DNA from: Paracoccaceae bacterium
GTDB taxonomy: Bacteria > Pseudomonadota > Alphaproteobacteria > Rhodobacterales > Rhodobacteraceae
Direction: 5' to 3'
NCBI GenBank assembly: GCA_009773375.1
Contig: WRPH01000033.1
Location: forward strand, 28,845 to 80,375
Length of the DNA: 51,531 nt
Each line of letters opens with the position of its first letter. The first letter of the stretch is position 1. Both the position numbers and the translations under genes were made by a program. Shown one piece after another: positions 16,604 to 24,927 of this stretch. The notes under the pieces are model-generated. The model was not told the origin of the DNA, did not search any database, and saw only the letters and a program-made list of their open reading frames with translations.

Positions 16604-17758
16604 TCAGCGGGCGTCTGCGCCGTTCAGCCAATCCAGCACCGCCTGACGGTCGCCGTTCAGCCGGGGGGCAGGGGCGCGGGCGGTAATCTCGGGCAGGGTC
16701 GACATCTTGATCGGATTGCCTGCCGCAGTGAAGGCCGGGCCGCCGGGCTGGGCGGTGACGGGCAGCACCATATGCCGCGCCAGAAGCTGCGGGTCGGCCA
16801 ACACCTGCGCCATATCCTGCACCCGCGCGGTCGGCAGGTTTGCCGCCTCCAGCGTCGTGATCCAGTGATCGACGGTTTCGCCCAAGGTGACAGCCTCGAA
16901 CAGCCGTTTCAGCAAGGCGTGATGATCACAGCGGGCGGCATTGGTGGCAAAGCGCGGATCATTGGCCAGCGGCAGACCCAGCACGGCGCAAACCTGCGCG
17001 AAGATCGCGTCATTGCCTGCGGCGATGACGAAAAAGCCGTCGCTGGCGCGGTAGGTCGAAAACGGCGTGATGGTGGGATGGCGCGCGCCGGTGCGGCCCG
17101 GCGCTTTGCCGGTGGCGGTGGTCAGCGCGATGGAATGTTCCTGAATGGCAAGCTGGCTATCCAGCATGGCCACGTCGATCTTCGCGCCCAGCCCGGTTTT
17201 CTCACGGTCATAAAGCGCTGCCAGCACGCCCTGCGTCAGATACATGCCCGCCACGATATCACCGATGGATGCACCGACCCGCACCGGCGGGCCACCTTCT
17301 TCGCCGGTGATGCTCATCACCCCGCCGCGCGCCTGCACCACCATATCATAGGCGGGTTTGGCGGCATCGGGGCCGGTATGACCATAGCCCGACACCGCGC
17401 CATAGATCAGCCGGGGATGGGTTTGATGCAGGGTTTCATAGCCATAGCCCAAACGCTCCATCACGCCGGGGCGGTAATTTTCCAGCAGGATATCGGCGCG
17501 CGCCACCAGCCGTTCAAACAGCGCCCGGTCCTCGGCGGCTTTCAGATCCAGCGTGATCGAGGCTTTTCCGGCGTTCAGCGCGGCAAAATAGGCGCTTTCG
17601 CCTTGCAGAAACGGCGGGAAGGCACGGGTGTCATCGCCGGCACCGGGCCGTTCCAGCTTGATCACCTTCGCACCCAGATCAAAAAGGGTGTGGCTGGCAA
17701 ACGGGCCTGCCAGCACATGGGTCAGATCAAGAATGGTGATGCCAGACAGCGGGGCCAT
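16604..17758 (-). CDS. Class III CoA-transferase (CaiB/BaiF family)
   Basis: The 384-residue protein is a complete family III CoA-transferase: a start of LSGITILDLTHVLAGPF type, VIKLERPGAGDDTR near 32-45 and the presumed catalytic aspartate D167 in SIGDIVAG. It would move CoA between carboxylic acids in the cytoplasm, as in carnitine, oxalate or 2-methylfumarate pathways. It stands between dcd (3-base gap) and the cupin (70-base gap). The substrate cannot be told from sequence; the genes around it do not form a known pathway. Confidence 0.9.
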   Translation of the reverse strand: MAPLSGITILDLTHVLAGPFASHTLFDLGAKVIKLERPGAGDDTRAFPPFLQGESAYFAALNAGKASITLDLKAAEDRALFERLVARADILLENYRPGVMERLGYGYETLHQTHPRLIYGAVSGYGHTGPDAAKPAYDMVVQARGGVMSITGEEGGPPVRVGASIGDIVAGMYLTQGVLAALYDREKTGLGAKIDVAMLDSQLAIQEHSIALTTATGKAPGRTGARHPTITPFSTYRASDGFFVIAAGNDAIFAQVCAVLGLPLANDPRFATNAARCDHHALLKRLFEAVTLGETVDHWITTLEAANLPTARVQDMAQVLADPQLLARHMVLPVTAQPGGPAFTAAGNPIKMSTLPEITARAPAPRLNGDRQAVLDWLNGADAR

Positions 17759-17761
17759 GGG

Positions 17762-18844
17762 TTATCCTGCGGTGAATTGCTTGGCCAGCTTTAGCCCCTG
17801 ACCCTGATAGTTCGAGGCGATTTCGCGCCCGTAAAGCGTCTGCGGTCGTTCCGCCATGCGTTCATAGACCAGCCGCCCGACGATCTGGCCATGTTCCAGC
17901 ACGAAGGGGGCCTCGTGGCAGCGCACCTCCAGCACCCCGCGCGACCCGGCACCGCCCGCCTCGGCATGGCCGAAACCGGGGTCGAAAAAGCCTGCGTAAT
18001 GCACGCGGAATTCACCGACCATAGCCAGAAACGGGGCCATTTCGGCGGCATAATCGGGAGGAATGGTAACCGCTTCACGACTGACCAGAATATAGAACGC
18101 GCCCGGATCGAGGATGATGCGGCCATCTTTGGCGTGGATTTCCTCCCAGAACTCCGAGGCCGGGTAGTGGCCGATCTTGTCCAGATCGACGACGCCGGTG
18201 TGCGGCTTGGCGCGGTAGCCGACCAGATCGCCATGTTCGGGGCGCAGATCGACCGAAAAGCCAAGGCCTTCCGAAATCAGCGCAGCACCCGATACCAACG
18301 GTTCAACCGCGTTCAGCGCGGTCAATTCGGCATCGGACAAAACGGCCTGACCCTGACGAAAGCGGATCTGGTTCAGCCGCTGCCCAGCGCGCACCAGCAC
18401 CGAGAAGGATTTCGGGCAAACCTCGGCGTAAAGCGGGCCATGGTAACCATCTGGAATGCGGTCAAATTCGGTGCCACCATCGGTGATGGCACGGGTCAGA
18501 AGATCCAGCCGCCCGGTTGAGGATTTGGCATTCGCGACAGCGGTGATACCCGCAGGCAGCGCCAGCGATTCCATCAGGGGAATCACATAGACGCAGCCCT
18601 TTTCCAGCACCGCGCCGTTGGTCAGGTCAATGCGGTGCATCTCGAATTCCGCGATGCGGTCGGCTGCACGACGATCCTTGCCGACAAGGAAAGACGCCCG
18701 CACCCGATAAGCGACGCTGCCCAGCCGCAGATCGAGGCTGGCGGGCTGGATTTGCGCATCCACAATCGCGGGACTGGCGGTAATGCAGCCATGGGCGATC
18801 AGATCGCGCAGGCCTTGAACGGGAATCACGCCGGGTTGAGTCAT
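17762..18844 (-). CDS. dcd: dCTP deaminase, double-length alphaproteobacterial form
   Basis: The 360-residue protein contains two dUTPase-fold halves, about twice the length of E. coli Dcd. The first has QIQPASLDLRLG (31-42) and AKSSTGRLDLL; the second repeats the pattern with AGFFDPGFG and RCHEAPFVLEHGQIVGRLVYE. It deaminates dCTP to dUTP for thymidylate synthesis. The gene starts right after tRNA-Pro and is followed after three bases by the CoA-transferase gene. The long form is normal for this bacterial group. Confidence 0.9.
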   Translation of the reverse strand: MTQPGVIPVQGLRDLIAHGCITASPAIVDAQIQPASLDLRLGSVAYRVRASFLVGKDRRAADRIAEFEMHRIDLTNGAVLEKGCVYVIPLMESLALPAGITAVANAKSSTGRLDLLTRAITDGGTEFDRIPDGYHGPLYAEVCPKSFSVLVRAGQRLNQIRFRQGQAVLSDAELTALNAVEPLVSGAALISEGLGFSVDLRPEHGDLVGYRAKPHTGVVDLDKIGHYPASEFWEEIHAKDGRIILDPGAFYILVSREAVTIPPDYAAEMAPFLAMVGEFRVHYAGFFDPGFGHAEAGGAGSRGVLEVRCHEAPFVLEHGQIVGRLVYERMAERPQTLYGREIASNYQGQGLKLAKQFTAG

Positions 18845-18905
18845 CGCAGCATCCTTGAAACAGAAACGCCCGCACTGCCACAGGGCAGGCGGGCGGTTTC
18901 GATTT

Positions 18906-18983
18906 TGGTCGGGCCAGAGAGATTCGAACTCTCGACCTCCCGCCCCCCAGACGGACGCGCTAACCAGACTGCGCTATGGCCCG
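18906..18983 (-). tRNA. tRNA-Pro (GGG)
   Basis: Cloverleaf on the minus strand: acceptor CGGGCCA / TGGCCCG, D arm with GCGC, anticodon loop CTGGGGG (anticodon GGG), T arm GAGAG-TTCGAAT-CTCTC, discriminator A and an encoded CCA. Confidence 0.92.
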
Positions 18984-19040
18984 ACACGCGGTCTTCATAG
19001 CAATATTCCACGCGGGGGCAAGCGGGAAAGCGCACCGGAT

Positions 19041-19865
19041 TTACGGCTGTGTGCCGTAAAGATCAGGGCCTGCCTGCATGCGTGCCTGCAAAGCCAGCAA
19101 ACGATCGCGCAGCGCGCGCGCTTGCGGTTGCCGGGCGTCAAAGGCGTTGCGGGGCAGGGCGCGCAGACGCGCCGCAACTGAAGCGTCGGCGGGGAACAGC
19201 GCAACGGCGGCAGGGCGCGCGGCGAGATCGAGATCGGCCATATCATCGGGCAGATCGGGGCCATCTGCAGAAAGCCCGTCTGAAAACGGTGCGCCCAAGT
19301 CATCTGCAAAAAGGTCGTCGGCAAACAGATCCTGCACCACGGGGGCCAAAGGCGGCGCGGCTTTCGCGGCAGGTGGGCTTTCAAATGCTGTAATGATTTC
19401 AGCGGGCTTTCCAGCGATCTTGCCAGCTGCAGCCGCGTTAGGTTCCGCCCGGCGCAGCGCGGTTTCCAGCGCAACGATGGTGGCCGACTCGGCCTTTTCG
19501 GGTGGCATGTCTTCATCGTCCAGCAAGCCGAAATTCAGTGCAAGCGCCGCTTCGAGTGCGGCTTCGGCATCCTGATCGGCGTCTTCCAGCAAGTCCTCGC
19601 CAGACAGACCGGAAACATGCCGCACGCCGTGTTCGCGCAAGATCTTTTGCACGCCGCGAATGGTCAGACCTTCGTCATGCAACAACCGCTTGATGCCGGT
19701 CAGCAACGCCACATCCGCAGGGCGGTAATAGCGCCTGCCGCCCGCCCGTTTGACGGGACGGATTTGTGGGAAACGGCTTTCCCAGAACCGCAGCACATGT
19801 GCCGGGGTTTCCAGAAAATCGGCCACCTCGGAAATGGTGCGGAAGGCGTCTGGCGACTTGTCCAT
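19041..19865 (-). CDS. MerR-family transcriptional regulator with long acidic tail
   Basis: The protein has 274 residues. Residues 10-80 form a MerR winged helix ([20 protein letters not shown], then [14 protein letters not shown]). The remaining 190 residues are low-complexity, Ala/Asp-rich and probably disordered, without an effector-binding domain or paired cysteines. The start at 19865 has GAAGGA eight bases upstream. It follows ihfA on the same strand after 15 bases, a conserved arrangement in Rhodobacterales. Target genes are unknown. Confidence 0.82.
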   Translation of the reverse strand: MDKSPDAFRTISEVADFLETPAHVLRFWESRFPQIRPVKRAGGRRYYRPADVALLTGIKRLLHDEGLTIRGVQKILREHGVRHVSGLSGEDLLEDADQDAEAALEAALALNFGLLDDEDMPPEKAESATIVALETALRRAEPNAAAAGKIAGKPAEIITAFESPPAAKAAPPLAPVVQDLFADDLFADDLGAPFSDGLSADGPDLPDDMADLDLAARPAAVALFPADASVAARLRALPRNAFDARQPQARALRDRLLALQARMQAGPDLYGTQP

Positions 19866-19880
19866 CCGCAAAATCCTTCG

Positions 19881-20183
19881 TTAGTGCTTCTTGCCAGCGG
19901 CCACGCGATCTTTCATCAGATGCGACGGCCGGAAGGTCAACACGCGGCGCGGCGAGATCGGCACTTCGTCGCCGGTTTTCGGGTTGCGCCCGACGCGTGC
20001 AGTCTTGTCGCGCACAGAGAAGGTGCCGAAGGACGAGATTTTTACCGTTTCACCCGATGCCAGCGCATCGGACATGTGTTGCAGCACCGCCTCGACCAGT
20101 TCGGACGATTCATTGCGGCTGAGGCCCACCTCGCGGAAAACGGCCTCGGACAGATCCATACGCGTCAGAGTTTTTTCGCTCAT
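19881..20183 (-). CDS. ihfA: Integration host factor alpha subunit
   Basis: The 100-residue HU/IHF protein has [11 protein letters not shown] at the start and the DNA-contact arm [21 protein letters not shown]. With IhfB it binds and sharply bends specific DNA sites. Two ATG codons are adjacent; the second (20183) is preferred by spacing from the G-rich ribosome-binding tract. The gene lies between fabH and the MerR-like gene on the same strand. Confidence 0.95.
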   Translation of the reverse strand: MSEKTLTRMDLSEAVFREVGLSRNESSELVEAVLQHMSDALASGETVKISSFGTFSVRDKTARVGRNPKTGDEVPISPRRVLTFRPSHLMKDRVAAGKKH

Positions 20184-20279
20184 CATACCCCCCCGGAATT
20201 TCTGGAAGGATGCGCGCGATAAAATTGCGAGTCAATAACAGTGGCTTGGAAGCTGTTCTTAATTATGGGTTTTGTGCGC

Positions 20280-21251
20280 TTACCAGCGCAAAACCACCGA
20301 GCCCCAGGCCAAACCACCGCCGATTGCCTCTGCAACCAGCAGATCGCCGGTCTTGATCTGGCCGCGCGCTTTGCCGATCGACATCGCAAGGGGAATCGAT
20401 GCGGCCGAAGTATTGCCGTGATCCTGCACCGTCACCACCACCCGATCCATCGGCACCTGCATGCGTTTGGCGGTGGCCTCGATGATGCGGATATTGGCCT
20501 GATGCGGCACGATCCAATCGACATCACCGCCCGAAAGCCCGACCTTGTCCAAGGCGAGATGTGCGGTTTCCGCCAGCTTTTCGACCGCGTGGCGGAACAC
20601 CTCTTTGCCTTCCATCCGCAGATGGCCGGTGGTGCCGGTCGAAGTGCCGCCGTCGACGTAAAGAATGTCGCGAAGACGACCATCGGAATGCAGATCGGTG
20701 GACAGGATGCCGCGATCAGCGGTGGTGCCAGTGCCGGTCGCGGCCTCCAGCACCAAGGCCCCCGCGCCATCGCCGAACAGCACGCAGGTGGACCGGTCGG
20801 TCCAGTCCATCAGACGGCTGAAGGTTTCGGCTCCGATCACCAGCACGCGTTGCACCTGGCCCGAGATGATCAACGCATTGGCGGTGTTCAGCGCGAACAC
20901 GAAACCGGCGCAGACCGCCTGCACGTCAAAGGCATAGCCACGGGTCATGCCCAAAGCGCCTTGCACCATGGTCGCACAAGACGGAAAAGTCAGATCGGCA
21001 GTCGAGGTTGCGACGATGATCGCGTCAATATCGTCGGCCGTCAGCCCGGCGTCGGCCAAAGCCGCCTGCGCGGCGCGGGTGCCCAAATCCGAGGTGGTCT
21101 GGCCTTCGGCGGCATAGTGGCGGCGCTTGATACCCGAGCGGCTGGTGATCCATTCATCTGTGGTATCAACGAGGGTTTCGAGTTCGGCATTCGGCACAAC
21201 CCGTTCGGGCAGATAGTGCCCGACGCCCTTGACCACGGCGCGTATTGTCAT
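20280..21251 (-). CDS. fabH: 3-oxoacyl-ACP synthase III
   Basis: The 323-residue condensing enzyme starts fatty acid synthesis by joining acetyl-CoA to malonyl-ACP. The catalytic triad is visible: C114 in AVCAGF, H250 in PHQAN and N280 in HGNTSAAS. It overlaps plsX by four bases, placing membrane-lipid synthesis genes under one transcript from rpmF. The length is normal. Confidence 0.97.
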   Translation of the reverse strand: MTIRAVVKGVGHYLPERVVPNAELETLVDTTDEWITSRSGIKRRHYAAEGQTTSDLGTRAAQAALADAGLTADDIDAIIVATSTADLTFPSCATMVQGALGMTRGYAFDVQAVCAGFVFALNTANALIISGQVQRVLVIGAETFSRLMDWTDRSTCVLFGDGAGALVLEAATGTGTTADRGILSTDLHSDGRLRDILYVDGGTSTGTTGHLRMEGKEVFRHAVEKLAETAHLALDKVGLSGGDVDWIVPHQANIRIIEATAKRMQVPMDRVVVTVQDHGNTSAASIPLAMSIGKARGQIKTGDLLVAEAIGGGLAWGSVVLRW

Positions 21252-22357
21252 TGTTTGGCCTTTGCCTCCGCCCCATCCGAGGCGGCATCCTGCCCCGCCC
21301 GCCCGGTGGATGCAACCCGTGCTGCAAGCCGTTGCAAAAAGCCCGTGCCGGAAAGTTGATAGGCCAGCGAAATCGCGGCAGCGACCCCGGTTTCATCTGC
21401 CGAGCCATGCGATTTGATCACGGTGCCGTTCAGGCCCAGAAATACCCCGCCATTCACCCGGCGCGGATCAATGCGGTGTTGCAGCCGCTTCAGCGACCCC
21501 AAAGCCAGCAGGGCGGCGAATTTCGACAATATCCCGGCGTTGAAGGCTTCTTTCATGAAATCCGCGATCAGCTTGGCTGTGCCCTCGCCGGTTTTCAGCG
21601 CGATATTGCCGGTGAAACCATCGGTGACGATGACATCAACGCGGTCTGCCGGAATATCGCCGCCCTCGACAAAACCGACGAAATCATAGCCACCCGCCTC
21701 GGCTGCGGCGGCGATCTGATCGTGGGCGTCTTTCAATTCGGCGCGGCCTTTGTGTTCTTCTGTGCCGACATTCAGCAGCCCGACGCGCGGGCGGGCCAGG
21801 TTCATGCCGATGCTGGCGTAAGAGGCGCCCATCGCCGCGTATTGCAGCAGATCGGCTGCCTCGGCCTTGATATCGGCACCAACATCCAGCATCACGTTGA
21901 AGCCGCCGGGGTTGCGCGATGGCCACAGGCAGGCAATCGCCGGGCGGTTCACCCCCGGCATCTTCCGCAGGCGGATCATCGACACCGCCATCAGGGCGCC
22001 GGTGTTGCCACAGCTGACCGCGACCGTCGCTTCGCCGTTCTTCACAGAATCAATGCAGGACCACATCGAAGTGCCGTCGCCGTGACGCATCACCTGCGAC
22101 GGCTTGTCGTGCATCGTCACCACGCGCGGCGCATGGCGCAAAGTCACGCGAGAGGCGATTTCCGGGTGACGCGCCAGCAGCGGCGCTAATTGCGCCTGAT
22201 CGCCGTGCAGGATGAAGGCAGCATCTGGCAGCGAGGCCGCAGACAGCACAAGACCGGCGACAACAGCCCCCGGTCCGCGATCTGATCCCATCGCGTCAAC
22301 AGAAATGACGATGCGGCTTGCACCAAGGTCAGACGGCGTTTCCGATCCGGTTCCCAT
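21248..22357 (-). CDS. plsX: Phosphate acyltransferase PlsX
   Basis: The 369-residue enzyme makes acyl-phosphate from acyl-ACP for phospholipid synthesis. Family segments SVDAMGSDRGP (19-29), SCGNTGALMA and VTDGFTGNIALK are present. The first 14 residues are extra to the core and could be trimmed if a later start is used. It sits between rpmF (24-base gap) and fabH (4-base overlap), the classic rpmF-plsX-fabH order. Confidence 0.96.
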   Translation of the reverse strand: MGTGSETPSDLGASRIVISVDAMGSDRGPGAVVAGLVLSAASLPDAAFILHGDQAQLAPLLARHPEIASRVTLRHAPRVVTMHDKPSQVMRHGDGTSMWSCIDSVKNGEATVAVSCGNTGALMAVSMIRLRKMPGVNRPAIACLWPSRNPGGFNVMLDVGADIKAEAADLLQYAAMGASYASIGMNLARPRVGLLNVGTEEHKGRAELKDAHDQIAAAAEAGGYDFVGFVEGGDIPADRVDVIVTDGFTGNIALKTGEGTAKLIADFMKEAFNAGILSKFAALLALGSLKRLQHRIDPRRVNGGVFLGLNGTVIKSHGSADETGVAAAISLAYQLSGTGFLQRLAARVASTGRAGQDAASDGAEAKAKQ

Positions 22358-22381
22358 GGGGCAAGCGACGCAAGGGGCGGC

Positions 22382-22585
22382 TTACGCCGCGTCCTCGTCA
22401 ACTTCGACGGCTTTGGTCGCCACGACTTCGCGGGCGTCATAGTGGCCGCACGACGGGCACACATGGTGCGGGCGCTTCAGTTCGCCACAGTTGGTGCAAT
22501 CTTGCGGGTTGCCAGCAACCAATGCGTCATGCGAGCGGCGCATGTTGCGCTTGGAACTTGTGGTGCGGTTCTGCGGGACAGCCAT
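22382..22585 (-). CDS. rpmF: Ribosomal protein L32
   Basis: The 67-residue protein [20 protein letters not shown]... has the zinc-type pairs CTNC and CPSC, so it is the zinc-binding paralogue of bL32. It heads the rpmF-plsX-fabH cluster and is separated from yceD by a 162-base region with its own promoter-like element. Confidence 0.97.
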   Translation of the reverse strand: MAVPQNRTTSSKRNMRRSHDALVAGNPQDCTNCGELKRPHHVCPSCGHYDAREVVATKAVEVDEDAA

Positions 22586-22689
22586 GTCACGACCTCGGAT
22601 AGTGGGGGACAGGCCCCGGATTTTACTTTGATTTCAGAGCCTTCAAGCGCAAGAAACAGCTACGCAACAAAGCTCTCAATGAGGCGCGG

Positions 22690-22717
22690 AACATAGTCAG
22701 ATTCCTGCCGCGCGCAA
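22690..22717 (-). promoter_or_regulatory. Candidate promoter for rpmF-plsX-fabH
   Basis: On the minus strand TTGCGC (22717-22712), 16 bases, TATGTT (22695-22690), about 105 bases upstream of the rpmF start. Confidence 0.4.
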
Positions 22718-22747
22718 GCCCTATTCTGCATCTGCACGCGCCGGCGG

Positions 22748-23320
22748 CTAACTTGCGGGCTCGTCAGGCTTTTTCAGCTTGTCCACCAGCCCGGCCAGAC
22801 CGGCAAAGGGCCGCAGGTCTTCGGATTTCAGCGGCTCCACGCCGGGGGCTGCGAACACCACTTCTCCGAATTCCGCACCGCGGGCGCGTGGATAAAGCGG
22901 CAGCGCCAATGCCAGTGCTTCGATTGCGATGGCGGCGACGTCGATCACCTCTGGCAAAGCCTCGATATCGTCGGACGGAATTTCCAGCTCGTCCGCCTCG
23001 GGTTCGACGAATTCATACATATAGCGCCGCTCGGTGCTGTCTTTCAGCTTTGAGCGCACCGGGGCGAGGGTAACAGCGCAAGGCTGCACCACCAGCGCCT
23101 CCAGATCGGCGCGCAAGGTGACGTCGGCGCGGCCTGCCGGGGAAAGTTCACCTTTGAAGGTGAATTCGGGCAGATCGATCAGATCAAGCGCCGCCGCGAT
23201 CTGCGCGCGCGCGGCGGCATCCGGGGTGAACTTGAAATGCAGCGGCTTGCGGCCTGACACCACGGCGCTGCGGTAGGGCTGGCTGGGCAGGTTGGCGGTG
23301 TTTGGCACAGCGTCGGTCAT
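22748..23320 (-). CDS. yceD: YceD/DUF177 family protein
   Basis: The 190-residue protein belongs to the DUF177 family that precedes rpmF across bacteria and in E. coli is linked to 23S rRNA accumulation. VVQPCAVTLAPV (middle) and the acidic stretch EPEADELEIPSDD are typical. AGGGGG precedes the ATG at 23320; an in-frame extension upstream has no ribosome-binding site and looks non-coding. Confidence 0.85.
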   Translation of the reverse strand: MTDAVPNTANLPSQPYRSAVVSGRKPLHFKFTPDAAARAQIAAALDLIDLPEFTFKGELSPAGRADVTLRADLEALVVQPCAVTLAPVRSKLKDSTERRYMYEFVEPEADELEIPSDDIEALPEVIDVAAIAIEALALALPLYPRARGAEFGEVVFAAPGVEPLKSEDLRPFAGLAGLVDKLKKPDEPAS

Positions 23321-23543
23321 CGGTTCCCCCTTTTGCGGGCAATGGCTTGCGAAAATCGCCCCTTGTTTGTGCGTTCTTGGCGGGCCCCTGCGTTCCATTC
23401 TTGAACAGAGCCGCTTCCTTCTGTAAGCCAGAAACCAAAGGCGCACGGAAAGTTTGTCGCGTGGTTCTTCCGATACTGGCCCAAGGCGGCTGGCGCAAGG
23501 GTGGGCGACAGGCGGGCCGGATGCCACGCAGACGAGGGCAGGG

Positions 23544-24026
23544 ATGGCGCATTCTTTCGGTAACACGGGTCGGATCGCCATGGGCGGGTCTTGGCGGCGG
23601 ATCGTGGTGGTGCTGGCTATGGCGCTGATCACGGCCTGCTCGCCGATCTATCGTAACCACGGCTATGTGCCGACCGATGAGGAACTGGCGCTGGTCGAGG
23701 TCGGCACCGATACCCGCGAAACCGTGGCCACGATCATCGGCCGCCCCTCTGCCTCGGGGCTGCTGAATGATGTCGGCTGGTATTATGTGCGCAGCAACTG
23801 GAAGCATAACGGTGCCTACGCCCCGCAGGAAGAGAATCGTCAGGTTGTGGCGATCACCTTCACCGAGGATGGCGTGGTCGAGAATATCGAACGCTTCGGG
23901 TTGGAAAAGGGCCGGATCGTGCCGTTGTCGCGCCGGGTGACCGAGACGAATATCAAGAGCCAAGGCCTGTTGCGGCAGTTGTTCGGCAATATCGGCGGGC
24001 TGAGCACCGACAAGCTGATCCAGTAA
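23544..24026 (+). CDS. bamE: Outer-membrane assembly lipoprotein, BamE/SmpA family
   Basis: The 160-residue protein has a short basic start, a hydrophobic stretch and a lipobox LITAC, so it should be cleaved and lipidated at that cysteine. The SmpA/OmlA domain follows (VGTDTRETVATIIGRP, then WYYV). BamE is a partner of BamA/BamD in inserting outer-membrane proteins. Two starts are possible: 23544 (32 residues before the cysteine becomes mature) and 23580, which gives a more standard signal length. It is divergent from yceD, as in many Rhodobacterales. Confidence 0.87.
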   Translation: MAHSFGNTGRIAMGGSWRRIVVVLAMALITACSPIYRNHGYVPTDEELALVEVGTDTRETVATIIGRPSASGLLNDVGWYYVRSNWKHNGAYAPQEENRQVVAITFTEDGVVENIERFGLEKGRIVPLSRRVTETNIKSQGLLRQLFGNIGGLSTDKLIQ

Positions 24027-24076
24027 CGCCACGGCTGCGGCTTGCGCTGCTGCGCCGTCGCGGGCAAGGTTGCGCC

Positions 24077-24880
24077 ATGCTGTCTAGCTCCATGCCCCTG
24101 CTTCCGCTTCTGAAAGGCCGCTATCAGGCGCGGCTGGCGCAGGATCAGGCCGATATTGCCCGCGCGCAGGCGCTGCGCTTTCGCAGTTTTCTGCAACGTC
24201 GGGGACTGGCGCAGGGTAAGGGCCTTGATGCCGACGAATTTGATGGCTTGTGCGGACATGTGCTGCTGGAAGAGCGCGACAACGGTCGTCTGGTCGGTTG
24301 CTATCGTCTGCTGCCGATCGCTGCCGGGGCCTCGCTGCGCCACAGCTATGCCGGGCAAGCCTATGATCTTTCAGCGCTTGAGGACTACGGCGGCGCAAAG
24401 CTGGAACTGGGGCGATTCTGCCTTGATCCCGATTGCCATGACCCCGACATCCTGCGGCTGGCATGGGCCGCAATGACCCGGATCGTCGATGCGGGCGCGG
24501 TGAAGCTGCTGTTTGGCTGTTCCTCGTTTGACGGCGCAGCCCCCGGCCGCCACCAGGTTGCCCTTGCCCTGCTGCGCAACCACTTGGCGCCGGCGCAGTG
24601 GGCACCGTGCCCGCGGGCCGCCCAGTGGGCACCGCGCCCGCGGGCCGCCGAAGTTCACCGCTACAGCGAAGAAACCGCGCCACCAACCCTGCCGCGTGAG
24701 GCGATCACAGGGCTGCCCGCGCTGCTGCGTACCTACCTCGCAATGGGCGGCTGGGTCAGCGATCATGCGGTGATCGACCGCAACCTTGACACCCTGCACG
24801 TCTTCACCGCCGTCGAGATCGACCGCATCCCGCCAGCGCGGGCACGCGCCCTGCGCGCAGTGGCCGCGCAGCCAGATTGA
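24077..24880 (+). CDS. OlsB-like GNAT acyltransferase with internal duplication
   Basis: The 267-residue protein resembles ornithine N-alpha-acyltransferase (OlsB), the enzyme of the first step of ornithine-lipid synthesis: RFRSFLQRRG near the start, LELGRFCLDP (109-118) and LLFGCSSFDG (144-153). A 27-bp sequence at 24596-24649 is duplicated in frame, adding a second nine-residue QWAPxPRAA unit at about residues 174-191. The OlsA partner is not in the window. The ATG at 24077 has AAGG upstream; a second ATG at 24092 is possible. Confidence 0.78.
   Translation: MLSSSMPLLPLLKGRYQARLAQDQADIARAQALRFRSFLQRRGLAQGKGLDADEFDGLCGHVLLEERDNGRLVGCYRLLPIAAGASLRHSYAGQAYDLSALEDYGGAKLELGRFCLDPDCHDPDILRLAWAAMTRIVDAGAVKLLFGCSSFDGAAPGRHQVALALLRNHLAPAQWAPCPRAAQWAPRPRAAEVHRYSEETAPPTLPREAITGLPALLRTYLAMGGWVSDHAVIDRNLDTLHVFTAVEIDRIPPARARALRAVAAQPD
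24596..24649 (+). repeat. 27-bp tandem duplication inside the OlsB-like gene
   Basis: Units 24596-24622 and 24623-24649 differ at one base only, T versus C, changing one residue (Cys in the first copy, Arg in the second). The length is a multiple of three, so the frame stays open. Confidence 0.95.
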
Positions 24881-24927
24881 TGCCAAGCCCGATTGACGCC
24901 GCAGCCGTGGTGCCCTAGCAGACCGCC

